Below are positions 8,494-17,198 of a DNA stretch of 64,000 nucleotides, piece after piece (the stretch's first letter is position 1; each line of letters opens with the position of its first letter). The DNA lies in contig NZ_JBGVSA010000018.1 in assembly GCF_041807905.1 (NCBI RefSeq), forward strand, positions 1 to 64,000, read 5' to 3'. Made by a program: the position numbers and the translations under genes. The DNA comes from JBGVSA01 sp041807905 (GTDB lineage Bacteria > Pseudomonadota > Gammaproteobacteria > Burkholderiales > Rhodocyclaceae). Under the pieces are notes generated by a model that was given only the letters and a program-made list of their open reading frames with translations, ran no database searches and had not been told where the DNA came from.

Positions 8494-9480
8494 TCAGCGA
8501 CGCTCCGTGCTGGCCGCGCCTGCGCCGCGCAGCATGTCGACGGCCTCGTTGTGCGGCAACGAGGTGACCACGCCATCGATGAGCGGAGCGGCGTCTACGG
8601 GCATGCCGAACATGGCGGCCAGATTGCGCGCCTGCTCGGGGCCCAGGATCATCAGTTCGATGCGCCGATTGATCGGCGCACGCGGGTCGTGCGCATCCAG
8701 CGGCGCGCGGTCTGCCATGCCGACCACTTGCAGAATGCTGTCCGGGCGCAATCCGCCGTCGAGCATCTGCAGGCGCGCGGACATCGCACGCTGGCCGGAC
8801 AGCGTCCAGTTGGAATAAGCCGAATGCCCCTGGTCTGCGTATTGCAGCGCGTCGGTGTGGCCCAGGATCAGCATCTGGTTTTCAATCTGGGAGAACAGCG
8901 GCCCCATCTTGCGCAGCAGCGCGCGAAAGCGATCGCTCGGCATGGCGGAACCGCGCGCAAACATGCCTTGCTGTTCGGTGTCGTGCAGCATTACGCGCAG
9001 CCCTTGCGGCGTGATCTCGGTAAACAGATTGCCGGCCATGCCGGCCTTGGCGGTCAGGCGTTCCACCACGGCCGCCAGCTCCTTCATGTCTTCCGGCGTG
9101 TCGTAGCGGCGCTTGGACAGGCGCGGGCTGTCGTCGGCGTGCTCCAGGTCGCCGTTGGTGACTTGCCGCTTGGGCATGCGCGTGTCGCCCTGCGAGGGAA
9201 TCGGTTGGCGTTCGATCAGGCTGCCGCGCGGGCCGCCGACGGTTTCCATGCGCCGCCCCACGCCTTCATCGAGCAGGCTGCCTTCGGCCACGCGCTTGAC
9301 CTCTTCGATCGATTCCTTGCTGCGCGCCGCCATCACCCACAGAACGAGGAACAGGCACATCAGGGCCAGACAGAAGTCGGCAAACGCCACCTTCCACGCA
9401 CCGCTGTGCTCGTCGCCGTCGTGCCGGCGCGAGACGCGCTTGACCACCGCCTGCGTGTGCTTGTCGGCCTTGGCGTTCAT
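8494..9480 (-). CDS. Flagellar motor stator protein MotB (LafU type)
   Basis: MotB is the peptidoglycan-anchored stator subunit. The 328-residue protein has one membrane segment (about 31-51) in AWKVAFADFCLALM; Asp35 matches the proton-binding Asp of proton-driven motors, so a proton motor is likely. The C-terminal OmpA-like domain includes MLILGHTDALQYADQGHSAY and NWTLSGQRAMSARLQ. It follows motA by 33 bp. A dedicated motAB pair inside the cluster is a mark of lateral systems. Confidence 0.95.
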   Translation of the reverse strand: MNAKADKHTQAVVKRVSRRHDGDEHSGAWKVAFADFCLALMCLFLVLWVMAARSKESIEEVKRVAEGSLLDEGVGRRMETVGGPRGSLIERQPIPSQGDTRMPKRQVTNGDLEHADDSPRLSKRRYDTPEDMKELAAVVERLTAKAGMAGNLFTEITPQGLRVMLHDTEQQGMFARGSAMPSDRFRALLRKMGPLFSQIENQMLILGHTDALQYADQGHSAYSNWTLSGQRAMSARLQMLDGGLRPDSILQVVGMADRAPLDAHDPRAPINRRIELMILGPEQARNLAAMFGMPVDAAPLIDGVVTSLPHNEAVDMLRGAGAASTERR

Positions 9481-9513
9481 GCCAGCACCTCGGCGTAGGG
9501 GTCGATGCGACGA

Positions 9514-10410
9514 TCACGCACGGGCCTCTCCTGCGCGGCGGGCCATGGCTTCCTCAGCCAGTTCGTTGATCCACGCTTCCAGCTCGGCGAAGCTGGGTTT
9601 GATGTTCAGTTGCACCAGGCGACGGCCGGCGTCGATGGCGAGCAGCGGCGGCTTGCCGGCCACGTGCGTCACCAGCACGACCTTGACGCATTCGAGTGCG
9701 GAAAGCTCTTGCTTGACGACCTGCTTCATCATGTTCGAGATCGGATCGAGCAGGCCGTAGCAGAAGAAGATGCCGATGAAGGTACCGACCATGGCGGCGG
9801 CCACGCGCTCGGCGATCTCGGCCGAATTGGCGCCCTCGCCCACGGTGTTCATCGCCATCACGATGCCCAGCACGGCGGCCAGAATGCCGAAGCCGGGCAT
9901 GGCTTCGGCAATCTTGTGCAGCGACTTGGAGGGCTGCTCCAGTTCGACGTGGATGGTTTCCAGTTCCTGATCGAGAACGCCTTCCAGCTCATGCGCGTTG
10001 ATCTTGCCCATCGCCATCAGGCGGAAGTTGTCGACGATGAAGTTGAGCAGCTTCGGCTCGGCCAGGATCAGCGGATAGTTGCGGAACAGCGGGCTCTCGT
10101 GCGGCTCCTCGACGTGGGCATCCAGCGCCTTGAGCCCGCCTGCTGCCGTCTGCAACAGTTCGTACATCACCAGCAGCAACTGGCGCTGGAATTCCTGCCC
10201 GTGGCGGCGCACCACCACGATGTGCTTGAGCTGCAGCCACATCTCCGCCAGCACGTGGCGGGGGTTGCCCAGCACCACCGCCCCCAGCCCGGCGCCACCG
10301 ATGATGAGCAGTTCGACCGGCTGCCAGATCACGTGCATGGCGCCCCCCGACAGGAGGAAGCCGCCGAACACGGTGGCCAGTACCACTGCGATGCCGATGA
10401 TTTGTTGCAT
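9514..10410 (-). CDS. Flagellar motor stator protein MotA (LafT type)
   Basis: MotA forms the ion channel and torque-generating part of the stator with MotB. It has 298 residues with two N-terminal and two C-terminal membrane segments. The conserved LLIIGGAGLGA near the start, EAMPGFGILAAVLGIV before the third segment and MVGTFIGIFFCYGLLDP in the fourth are family signatures. It is placed 20 bp after fliA and 33 bp before motB. Confidence 0.96.
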   Translation of the reverse strand: MQQIIGIAVVLATVFGGFLLSGGAMHVIWQPVELLIIGGAGLGAVVLGNPRHVLAEMWLQLKHIVVVRRHGQEFQRQLLLVMYELLQTAAGGLKALDAHVEEPHESPLFRNYPLILAEPKLLNFIVDNFRLMAMGKINAHELEGVLDQELETIHVELEQPSKSLHKIAEAMPGFGILAAVLGIVMAMNTVGEGANSAEIAERVAAAMVGTFIGIFFCYGLLDPISNMMKQVVKQELSALECVKVVLVTHVAGKPPLLAIDAGRRLVQLNIKPSFAELEAWINELAEEAMARRAGEARA

Positions 10411-10430
10411 GGGATCGTGTCGCTTTCCGT

Positions 10431-11126
10431 TCAGTGCTTCAGGCTGTCGCGCATCTTGCGCAACGCACCCTTGTTGATCTGGCAGATACGCGCTTCGGTC
10501 AGGTCCAGCACCGCGGCGATTTCTTTCAGGCTCAGATCGAATTCGTAATAGAGCTGGACGACGCGTTGTTCGCGTTCATCCAGTGCCAGCAGCGCCTGCT
10601 CGATGCTGCGACGGCGGATCAGTTGCGCCTCCGGCGAGGGCGCATCCGAAGGCAGGCTGCCCATCTCCTGCATCAGCTCGTCGAAGCTCGCCAGTTGTTC
10701 GGCGTTCTCCGCCATCACATAGGCTTGATAGGCCTCGGGCGTGAGCGCGAGGTGCTGCATCAGTTCGGCCTCGGAAGGTTCGTGCCCCAGGCGGCGTTCG
10801 AGATCGCGCGCGGCGTCGCGCAGGCGATGGCTCTCTTGTCGCACGCTGCGCGGGCGCCAGTCCTGCCGGCGCAGTTCGTCGAGGATCGCGCCGCGCACGC
10901 GCAGTGCCGCGTAGGCGCCGAACTTGTCGTCGGGCGTGCCGTAGCGGCGCAGGCAATCGAGCAGACCGAGCAGGCCGATCTGCTCCATGTCCTCGCGATC
11001 GATGGCGCCGCCCGTCTGCGAAGCGAGCTGGCGCACGATGCGCTTGACCAATGGCACGTAGGCCAGCACATGCTGCTGTTCGACAGCGGCACTGTGCAGT
11101 TCTGCGTAACCACTGTGCATGTCCAT
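10431..11126 (-). CDS. Flagellar sigma-28 factor FliA (LafS type)
   Basis: FliA directs RNA polymerase to late flagellar genes such as flagellin. The 231-residue protein has region 2 (YVPLVKRIVRQLASQ; REDMEQIGLLGLLDCLRRY; LRVRGAILDELRRQDW), region 3 (RRLGHEPSEAELMQHL) and region 4.2 with a helix-turn-helix (LSLKEIAAVLDLTEARICQI). The anti-sigma gene flgM lies three genes downstream. A sigma-28 inside the structural operon, next to motAB, is the lafS arrangement. It starts 4 bp after fliL. Confidence 0.95.
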   Translation of the reverse strand: MDMHSGYAELHSAAVEQQHVLAYVPLVKRIVRQLASQTGGAIDREDMEQIGLLGLLDCLRRYGTPDDKFGAYAALRVRGAILDELRRQDWRPRSVRQESHRLRDAARDLERRLGHEPSEAELMQHLALTPEAYQAYVMAENAEQLASFDELMQEMGSLPSDAPSPEAQLIRRRSIEQALLALDEREQRVVQLYYEFDLSLKEIAAVLDLTEARICQINKGALRKMRDSLKH

Positions 11127-11130
11127 GGCG

Positions 11131-11592
11131 TCACTCGATGATCAGCTTGCCGATCATGGCTTCGGTGAACGGCTTGGTCGTGCGCTCGGCGGCGTAGCTG
11201 GCGCTGAAGGCGCGGTTGATGTCCTGCGCGAACTGCTCGACCGTCATCTGCCCCGCCTTGTCCATGGTGTAGCCAGACAGTGCCTTCACGGCCACGGCGC
11301 GCAGCAGCGGCAGATGTTCGCGCGTCATCTTCTCGTTCTTGAGGGCGGTCTTGAAAACCAGGTCGACAGCCAGGTAGTGCGACATGGGCTCGCCTTCCTT
11401 GCCACGCAACATGACGATGACCTTTTCGAGATTGATGTACTTGTACTCGGTGTGGTCCATCTCGACCGGCTTGGCGGTCTTCGTCTCGGGTGCCTTGGGG
11501 CGCAACAACCACCACGCGCCGCCCGCACCCGCGGCCGCCATGGCCAGCCCGATGCACAACACCAGCACGATCAGTTTCCAGTGACGCTTCAT
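11131..11592 (-). CDS. Flagellar basal body protein FliL (LafF type)
   Basis: FliL is an inner-membrane protein that associates with the stator. The 153-residue protein has one N-terminal membrane segment (about 7-29) and the periplasmic stomatin-like domain YINLEKVIVMLRG..SHYLAVDLVF. The end, FTEAMIGKLIIE, is typical. It overlaps fliK by 4 bp upstream and is followed closely by fliA. Confidence 0.9.
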   Translation of the reverse strand: MKRHWKLIVLVLCIGLAMAAAGAGGAWWLLRPKAPETKTAKPVEMDHTEYKYINLEKVIVMLRGKEGEPMSHYLAVDLVFKTALKNEKMTREHLPLLRAVAVKALSGYTMDKAGQMTVEQFAQDINRAFSASYAAERTTKPFTEAMIGKLIIE

Positions 11593-12611
11593 GCCGAGCG
11601 CTCCTCCTCTGGCGACATGCCGAAAGCATGGCGCTCGTCGTATTCATCGTCGGCGAACGCGCGCGTCGGGGCCGCATCGTTGCCTTCGCCCTGCGAGCCG
11701 CGCTGGCGTTGGCGGCCATCGGCGTCGCCCTGGGCGAGCCGCGCGCCGGCGGCGTCGGCCACCTGCACGCTCACTTCCCCAGCATGGCGTTGCGAGAGGT
11801 CATGACGCAGGCTCTCGCCCACGCCTTGCAACTGGCGCACCACCTCGGCATGCGTGGCGGTCAGGCTGACGCGCAACGCACCGGCCTCGTGACGGATCGC
11901 GATCTCGATCCGCCCCATCTGCGGCGGGTCGAGGCGGATCACGGCGCTGTCGCTGTGACGGCTGCTGGACAGTTGCAGACGCTCGCCCAAGGCTTGCTGA
12001 AGCGGCTGACGCCATTGCGTCGGCTCGCCATTGGGCAAGCGCACGAGGGCATCCGGCGTGGCGTTGCTGCCGACATCCGCTGGTGCCAATGCGATCAAGG
12101 CGTCGCGCACCGGGGCCACTGAAGTGCTCGCTGTGGACTGCGCGTTATCGGCGGCGACCGGCTTGACGATCGGTGCGGTCAGCGTGGTCTTTGTCTGCGG
12201 CGCGGCGATAGCGTCTGCCACCGACAGGGCCGCGTCGGGAAGGGACGCTTCCGTGGCGACCGGTACGGCGGGCGTGGTGGATGCCGTCGCCACAGGCATG
12301 ACGGCAACCGGCTGCTGCATCGAGGGAGGGATCGATGGCAACACATCCGCCGGTTCCGGCTCGCGCTCCAGCGCGGCGGAGTCGTCGTCGCGCTTGTGCG
12401 TGTTCGCCGGCACGGCCTGCTGCGCGGGCGTAGCAGCCTGCTGCGGCTGTGCGTCTTCTGCGACGTTGTCGAGCACCGCTTCGAGTGCTGCGACGAAAAA
12501 ATCCGCTGCGTTTGCAGGCAACGCGGTGTCCGTGGCGTTGGCGCCGACCGCGCGCAGCGTGCCGATCAATGCCGCACCCGGCGTCGGCAACGAGAGAATC
12601 AACGTGCTCAT
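11589..12611 (-). CDS. Flagellar hook-length control protein FliK (LafE type)
   Basis: FliK measures hook length and switches export specificity through FlhB. The ATG at 12611 (MSTLILSLPTPGAAL) overlaps the fliT stop by 4 bp and gives 340 residues. The N-terminal two thirds is low-complexity, rich in Ala, Pro, Val and Thr, as expected for the ruler part. The C-terminal domain shows the Flg_hook pattern IRLDPPQMGRIEIAIRHEA followed by VSLTATHAEVVRQLQ. A second, different FliK-like gene lies at 27466-28443. Confidence 0.88.
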   Translation of the reverse strand: MSTLILSLPTPGAALIGTLRAVGANATDTALPANAADFFVAALEAVLDNVAEDAQPQQAATPAQQAVPANTHKRDDDSAALEREPEPADVLPSIPPSMQQPVAVMPVATASTTPAVPVATEASLPDAALSVADAIAAPQTKTTLTAPIVKPVAADNAQSTASTSVAPVRDALIALAPADVGSNATPDALVRLPNGEPTQWRQPLQQALGERLQLSSSRHSDSAVIRLDPPQMGRIEIAIRHEAGALRVSLTATHAEVVRQLQGVGESLRHDLSQRHAGEVSVQVADAAGARLAQGDADGRQRQRGSQGEGNDAAPTRAFADDEYDERHAFGMSPEEERSA

Positions 12612-12922
12612 GCGCGCCCTTCCGCGTCGTTCTCGTCGTCCATGGCGTAGGCGATCCAGCCGTCCTTGTGCGCGCACAGGCTGACCATGCGCGCGTCGAG
12701 ATCGGCGGCTTCGCGCTCGCATTGTTCGAGCACGATGCGATGCGTCTCGCGCAGCGTGGCAAGCGCTTTCGCTTCATTGGCCGTCCACGCGCCCTGCGCC
12801 ACCATGCGCGGCAGCGCGGCGGCGATCTCGCCATCCACCCGCGCCACACCGTCCCAGTCGCGCTCGACGGCGGCTTGGCCCAGCTGATAAGCAAGGTTCA
12901 GTACCTGCGAGCTTCTAGCCAT
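12608..12922 (-). CDS. FliT-like flagellar export chaperone (LafD position)
   Basis: A small, mostly helical cytoplasmic protein of 104 residues from the ATG at 12922 (MARSSQVLNLAYQL); an upstream ATG would add 10 residues. Sequence similarity to FliT is weak by eye, so the call rests mainly on size, helical character (LATLRETHRIVLEQCEREAADL) and its position directly after fliS and before fliK, the lafC-lafD-lafE order. FliT chaperones FliD. It overlaps the end of fliS by 8 bp and fliK by 4 bp. Confidence 0.65.
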   Translation of the reverse strand: MARSSQVLNLAYQLGQAAVERDWDGVARVDGEIAAALPRMVAQGAWTANEAKALATLRETHRIVLEQCEREAADLDARMVSLCAHKDGWIAYAMDDENDAEGRA

Positions 12923-13301
12923 GGCGCGCCTGCATCCCCTGCCAGCCTTCACGCAGCGTGGCGAGCAGCCCGATCACTTCGTCGATGCGCGTGACGTCGA
13001 GCTGCACGCCCGCCTGGTACAGGCGCTCCGCACAGTAGTCGTAGAGGTCGGCCAGATTGGCCACGACCTCGCCGCCGGATTCGAAATCGAGCGCGCTCGA
13101 CAAGCCGTTGAGCATTTCGATGGCGCGGTCCAGGCTCGCCGCCTTCATCTCGTAGCGACGCGCCTCGATGTGCGCGCGGGCGCGGGCCAGCTCGTCGAGC
13201 AGGCCGTCCATGAGGATCAGCACCAACTGCACAGGCGAAGCCTGCGCGGTGCGCGCGCCGAGATCGACTGCGTGATAGCTCTGGTAGGCGTCGTGGTTCA
13301 A
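12915..13301 (-). CDS. Flagellin export chaperone FliS
   Basis: FliS binds the C terminus of flagellin and keeps it from polymerising before export. The 128-residue protein starts MNHDAYQSYHAVDLGARTA, contains SPVQLVLILMDGLLDELARA and the NLADLYDYCAERLYQA helix, all family hallmarks. It lies 26 bp after fliD and overlaps the FliT-like gene. Confidence 0.92.
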   Translation of the reverse strand: MNHDAYQSYHAVDLGARTAQASPVQLVLILMDGLLDELARARAHIEARRYEMKAASLDRAIEMLNGLSSALDFESGGEVVANLADLYDYCAERLYQAGVQLDVTRIDEVIGLLATLREGWQGMQARHG

Positions 13302-13327
13302 AGCGGGCCTCTCGTTCGTACTGGTGA

Positions 13328-14686
13328 TCAGCTCGTACTGATCGAATCAAAAATGCTGGTGGTCTGGCTCATCTGCTGCTGCAACGTCTGCAACTGCGTG
13401 AACTGCGCCAGGTAGCGCGTGTAGGCGGCGTTGAAGCGGTCGTCCAGTCGCGTCTGGCGGCTGGTGATGGATGTCTGCTGTTTGGCGAGCGTCTCTTGCC
13501 GGCGTTTGATCTGACCGCTGCTGGTGTCGGTCCACAGATCGGCATAGGCGTCGAGCGCACCGAGCAGGCCGCTGCGATTGGCGGTGCTGGTGCTGCCGAA
13601 GATCTTGCTCAGCCCATCGGGGTTGGCGGCCACCGCCTTGGCAAGCTTGGTGCTGTCGAGCGACAGGCTGCCGTCGCGCGACACGCTCACGCCGTAGTCG
13701 AGCAGGCGCACACCACCGAAGTCCTGGCGCAGTAGCGCACTCAATTTGTTGCGCATAGCGCGCACGCCGGAATCCGACGCGAAAGCCGCCGCCGACACAC
13801 CATTGCTGGCGTCGCCCGTGCTGGTCAGGTCATCGAGCGCCTTTTCCAGCGTGTTGTAAGCGTCGACAAAAGCCCGCACGTTGCTGGCCGTGCCGCTGTC
13901 GTCGCTGGCGATCGACAGGGTGACGGGCGAATCGCCCGTGCTCTGCGCACGCGTGAAGTTCACCGTCACGCCGGGAATGGCGGTCAGCGCGTTGCTGGCC
14001 TGCTGGATACGCGTGCCGGTGCCCTGGTCGCCCAGCCACACCACGGCGTCCTTGGCGGCGGTGAGCGTCTTCGGCGCGGACAGCGCGTCCTTCAGGCTGC
14101 CGGCGGGCAGGCCGCTGACATCCAGCGAGAGGGTCCCGGCTTCGCCCGTGCTGGTCGAAGACAGCACGAGCTGGGTCTTGTCGCCGACGGTCATGACCAT
14201 CGCCGTGACCTTGCCCTTGTTGTCCGACGACTGATTGATGGCGCGCGCGATCTCGGCCTGCGAAATGGTGCCGTCGCCGTCGGCATCGGCCGCGACGAGG
14301 TTCAGATTGATGGTGGAACCGTCATTGAGCTTGACGGCGATCGGGCCGCCCATCGAGACCGGCACGGCGGGCAGGTCTTCAAACGCCACTTGATGCGCGG
14401 TGGCGACCTGTTCGACGAAAAAGCTGTAGTTGCCCGGCGTGGCGGTCGCGCTGGCGATGGCTGTGCCGACGCTGCTGCTGAGCGTGGCCGAATACTGCGT
14501 CAGGCCCTTCTTGGCCGACAGCGAAGACAGCGCCGAAGCGAACGTCGACAGCGCCGACTGCAACTTGGTCAGCGCGGTGGACGTGGCCTGCGCGGCCTTG
14601 GATTGGGCGGTGAGCAGGTCCTGTGCGGACTGCGTGTACGCCGTCGCCAGCGACGACGCCATCGTGGCGGGATCGAAATCAGCCAT
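13328..14686 (-). CDS. Flagellar filament cap protein FliD
   Basis: FliD forms the cap at the filament tip that guides flagellin insertion. The 452-residue protein has N- and C-terminal coiled helices (e.g. RRQETLAKQQTSITSRQTRL and FTQLQTLQQQMSQTTSIFD) around a variable, Thr/Ser/Ala-rich centre. The motif FVEQVATAHQVAFEDL and the FVDAYNTLEKALDDL helix fit the family. It is preceded by AGGAG at good distance and separated from fliJ by 84 bp, the longest gap inside the operon. Confidence 0.92.
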   Translation of the reverse strand: MADFDPATMASSLATAYTQSAQDLLTAQSKAAQATSTALTKLQSALSTFASALSSLSAKKGLTQYSATLSSSVGTAIASATATPGNYSFFVEQVATAHQVAFEDLPAVPVSMGGPIAVKLNDGSTINLNLVAADADGDGTISQAEIARAINQSSDNKGKVTAMVMTVGDKTQLVLSSTSTGEAGTLSLDVSGLPAGSLKDALSAPKTLTAAKDAVVWLGDQGTGTRIQQASNALTAIPGVTVNFTRAQSTGDSPVTLSIASDDSGTASNVRAFVDAYNTLEKALDDLTSTGDASNGVSAAAFASDSGVRAMRNKLSALLRQDFGGVRLLDYGVSVSRDGSLSLDSTKLAKAVAANPDGLSKIFGSTSTANRSGLLGALDAYADLWTDTSSGQIKRRQETLAKQQTSITSRQTRLDDRFNAAYTRYLAQFTQLQTLQQQMSQTTSIFDSISTS

Positions 14687-14770
14687 TGCGGACTCCTGGG
14701 GTGGATACGGGAATTTCGGGAATGCCCGTGTACAGGGCGACCGGATTGCCCGTGGCCTGAAGCGGCGCGT

Positions 14771-15217
14771 TCATGCCTGCCCCCGTAGCCATGCCTGGGT
14801 GGCCAGATCGTCCTGGCGCTTTTGTTCCTGCTGCGAGACTTCGCGTGCCAGATCGGCCTGCTTGCGCGCCAGCACCTGCCCCAGCGCTTCGTGCTTGTGG
14901 ACCGCCTTCGTGAGCGCCTGACGGGCCTGCTGGACTTCGGCTTCCTGCACGGCCAGTTGTTCGCGCTGGGCGTCGGCCATGCGCATCACCGCCTGCTTGT
15001 ACTCGCCGCAGTTGAGCGACAGCGCCGATAGATGCGCGACCTTGGGCGCGCCACTGGCGCCCGCGCTCTGGTAGAGGCCTTCGAGGCGTGTGAGCGTCTT
15101 GCGATGGCGCTCCGACAGGTTCTGCACGCGCGCCAGTTCGCCGACGAGGCGATCCTTTTCGCGCTCGCGCAGATCGACGACGGTGCTCAGCGATTGGAAC
15201 GGGGCGGTCTTGCTCAT
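14771..15217 (-). CDS. Flagellar export protein FliJ
   Basis: FliJ is the coiled-coil stalk of the FliHIJ export ATPase complex. The 148-residue protein is almost wholly helical and charged, with heptad-like stretches (RVQNLSERHRKTLTRLEGLY; LAVQEAEVQQARQALTKAVH). The start MSKTAPFQSL overlaps the fliI stop by 4 bp. Confidence 0.9.
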   Translation of the reverse strand: MSKTAPFQSLSTVVDLREREKDRLVGELARVQNLSERHRKTLTRLEGLYQSAGASGAPKVAHLSALSLNCGEYKQAVMRMADAQREQLAVQEAEVQQARQALTKAVHKHEALGQVLARKQADLAREVSQQEQKRQDDLATQAWLRGQA

Positions 15218-16524
15218 GCGGCCAGCGCCTCCAGTTGCGCCACGCTCTGCACCAGCGGTGCGGCTTCATGCGTGCCCTGATGCAGGAAGGCTTCGATCTG
15301 CGGATACAAGGACACGGCGCGATCAGTGGCCGGGTCTGCGCCGGGCACGTAGGCGCCCAGCGGCAACAGTTCGCGCACCTGCGCGTGGCGCGCGGCCAGC
15401 GCCTTGATCTCGCGCGCAGCGGCCTGGTGCGGTTTGCTCGTCACCAATGGCATGCAACGGCTGATCGATTGCGCAATGTCGATGGCCGGGTAGTGGCCGC
15501 GATCGGCCAACGCACGCGACAGCACGATGTGCCCGTCGAGAATGGCGCGCGCCGTGTCGACCACCGGGTCCTGCTGGTCGTCGCCTTCGGCCAGCACGGT
15601 GTAGATGGCGCTCATGCTGCCCTGTGCGTGCTCGCCATTGCCGGCGCTTTCCACCAGTTGCGGCAGCACGCTGAACACCGACGGCGGATAACCGCGCGTG
15701 GCAGGCGGCTCGCCCAGCGCCAAAGCGACCTCGCGCCGCGCCATGGCGTAACGCGTGAGCGAGTCGACCAGCAACAGCACGTGCAGTCCCTGATCGCGGA
15801 AATGCGCGGCGATGGCATGGCACAACTCAGTCGCGCGCAAGCGCATCAGCGGCGACTCATCCGCCGGGGCAGTGACGACAACAGCACGGGCGAGACCGGC
15901 CGGGCCCAATGACATATCGATGAACTCGCGCACTTCGCGGCCGCGCTCGCCGATCAGCCCGACCACCACCACGTCGGCCACGGTCTGGCGCGTGATGAGG
16001 CCGAGCAGCACGCTCTTGCCGACGCCGCTGCCGGCCATCAGCCCGACGCGCTGCCCGCGTCCGAGCGTGAGCAGCCCATTGATGGCGCGCACGCCCACGT
16101 CGAGCGTTTCGCGCACCGGTTGCTTGCGCAGCGGATTCACGCGCGGCGGTTGCAGCGACAACGGGTGTTCGCCGCCAAGGCGTTCCAGTCCGTCGAGCGG
16201 CTCACCCAATCCGTTAACGATGCGCCCCAGCCACGAAGGGCCGATCATCAGTCCGCCCTGGTCAGGCATCGGCAGCACGCGCGCGCCGGTCGCCAGCCCG
16301 TCGGTGCGCTTGAACGGCATGAGGTATGAGACCTCGTTGCGGAACCCCACCACCTGCGCAGCGATCCAGTCGCCCTGCGCGGTTTCGATTCGGCAGCGCT
16401 GCCCGGTGCGGAAAGCACAGCCGGTGCTTTCCAGCAGCAGGCCTGACGCGCCCACCAGCCGCCCCGTGTGGGTGGCGACGGGAACCTCGTCGATTTCCAG
16501 CCGGCGCAGTGCGGCACCGATCAT
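15214..16524 (-). CDS. Flagellar export ATPase FliI
   Basis: FliI is the hexameric ATPase that energises the flagellar type III export gate. The ATG at 16524 overlaps the fliH stop by 4 bp and gives 436 residues, the usual length. Walker A is AGSGVGKS (164-171), Walker B is LLLVDSLTRYAMARRE, and the flagellar/T3SS ATPase signature PPATRGYPPSVFSVLP is intact. It stands between fliH and fliJ, with overlaps on both sides. Confidence 0.96.
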   Translation of the reverse strand: MIGAALRRLEIDEVPVATHTGRLVGASGLLLESTGCAFRTGQRCRIETAQGDWIAAQVVGFRNEVSYLMPFKRTDGLATGARVLPMPDQGGLMIGPSWLGRIVNGLGEPLDGLERLGGEHPLSLQPPRVNPLRKQPVRETLDVGVRAINGLLTLGRGQRVGLMAGSGVGKSVLLGLITRQTVADVVVVGLIGERGREVREFIDMSLGPAGLARAVVVTAPADESPLMRLRATELCHAIAAHFRDQGLHVLLLVDSLTRYAMARREVALALGEPPATRGYPPSVFSVLPQLVESAGNGEHAQGSMSAIYTVLAEGDDQQDPVVDTARAILDGHIVLSRALADRGHYPAIDIAQSISRCMPLVTSKPHQAAAREIKALAARHAQVRELLPLGAYVPGADPATDRAVSLYPQIEAFLHQGTHEAAPLVQSVAQLEALAA

Positions 16525-17198
16525 GGCGCGGCCTCTTCTTCTGCCTGCAACAGTTGTGCGCTGACCTGTTCCATGCACGCGGCCAGCCGCTGCCGGCAGC
16601 CAGCGTCGGCTTCGCGGCCACCCGCCTTGACGCGGCATTCGCCCGCTTCGAGACGCGGATCGGCGATGAGCGTCCAGCGCTCGGCGCGATCGGGCGCGAG
16701 TTCGCGGATGCGCTCGCATTCTTCGGGGTTGAGGTACACCTCGACGCCTTCGGGCGCGGGCGGCATGGTGGCGAGCGTTTCGTCCACCAGCGACAGGAGC
16801 TGCACCGGTTGCAATGCGAGCTCGCTACGGATGACCTGCCGCGCGACCTTGGCGACGAGTTCGACCACTTCCTTGCGCAGCGCCGACTGGTAGTCGCTCT
16901 GCAACTGGCGCAGCGCGATCAGCGCGGCGTCCAGCGGAGCGGCGAGCGCATCGAATCGCTCCAACACTTCGCGGCGTGCATCGGCAACACCCGCGCGGCG
17001 GCCTTCTTCGCGCCCCTGCGCAGTGCCGGTTTCGCGCCCGGCCTCGATACCGATGTCATAGCCCTCGCGGTAGCCTCGATCCATGCCGTCCTTGAAGGCG
17101 TCGGCCTGCGTGAGCTGCAGGTGCGCCTGCGCGGCGGGCGACAGACCGGCGGACACTTGCGACAACGGCGGGAAGCGATGCGGGCGCATGTTTCTCAT
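16521..17198 (-). CDS. Flagellar assembly protein FliH
   Basis: FliH is the peripheral stalk that tethers and regulates FliI. The ATG at 17198 (MRNMRPHRFPPL) overlaps the fliG stop by 4 bp and gives 225 residues. The middle has the glycine-spaced repeat expected of FliH (GMDRGYREGYDIGIEAGRE), followed by a helical region and the C-terminal domain ELVAKVARQVIRSELALQP. Confidence 0.9.
   Translation of the reverse strand: MRNMRPHRFPPLSQVSAGLSPAAQAHLQLTQADAFKDGMDRGYREGYDIGIEAGRETGTAQGREEGRRAGVADARREVLERFDALAAPLDAALIALRQLQSDYQSALRKEVVELVAKVARQVIRSELALQPVQLLSLVDETLATMPPAPEGVEVYLNPEECERIRELAPDRAERWTLIADPRLEAGECRVKAGGREADAGCRQRLAACMEQVSAQLLQAEEEAAP

Noticed and set aside
14679..14774. A 31-codon frame between fliJ and fliD (MNAPLQATGNPV)
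   Set aside because: It is very short, overlaps the end of fliJ and has no recognisable feature; probably chance.
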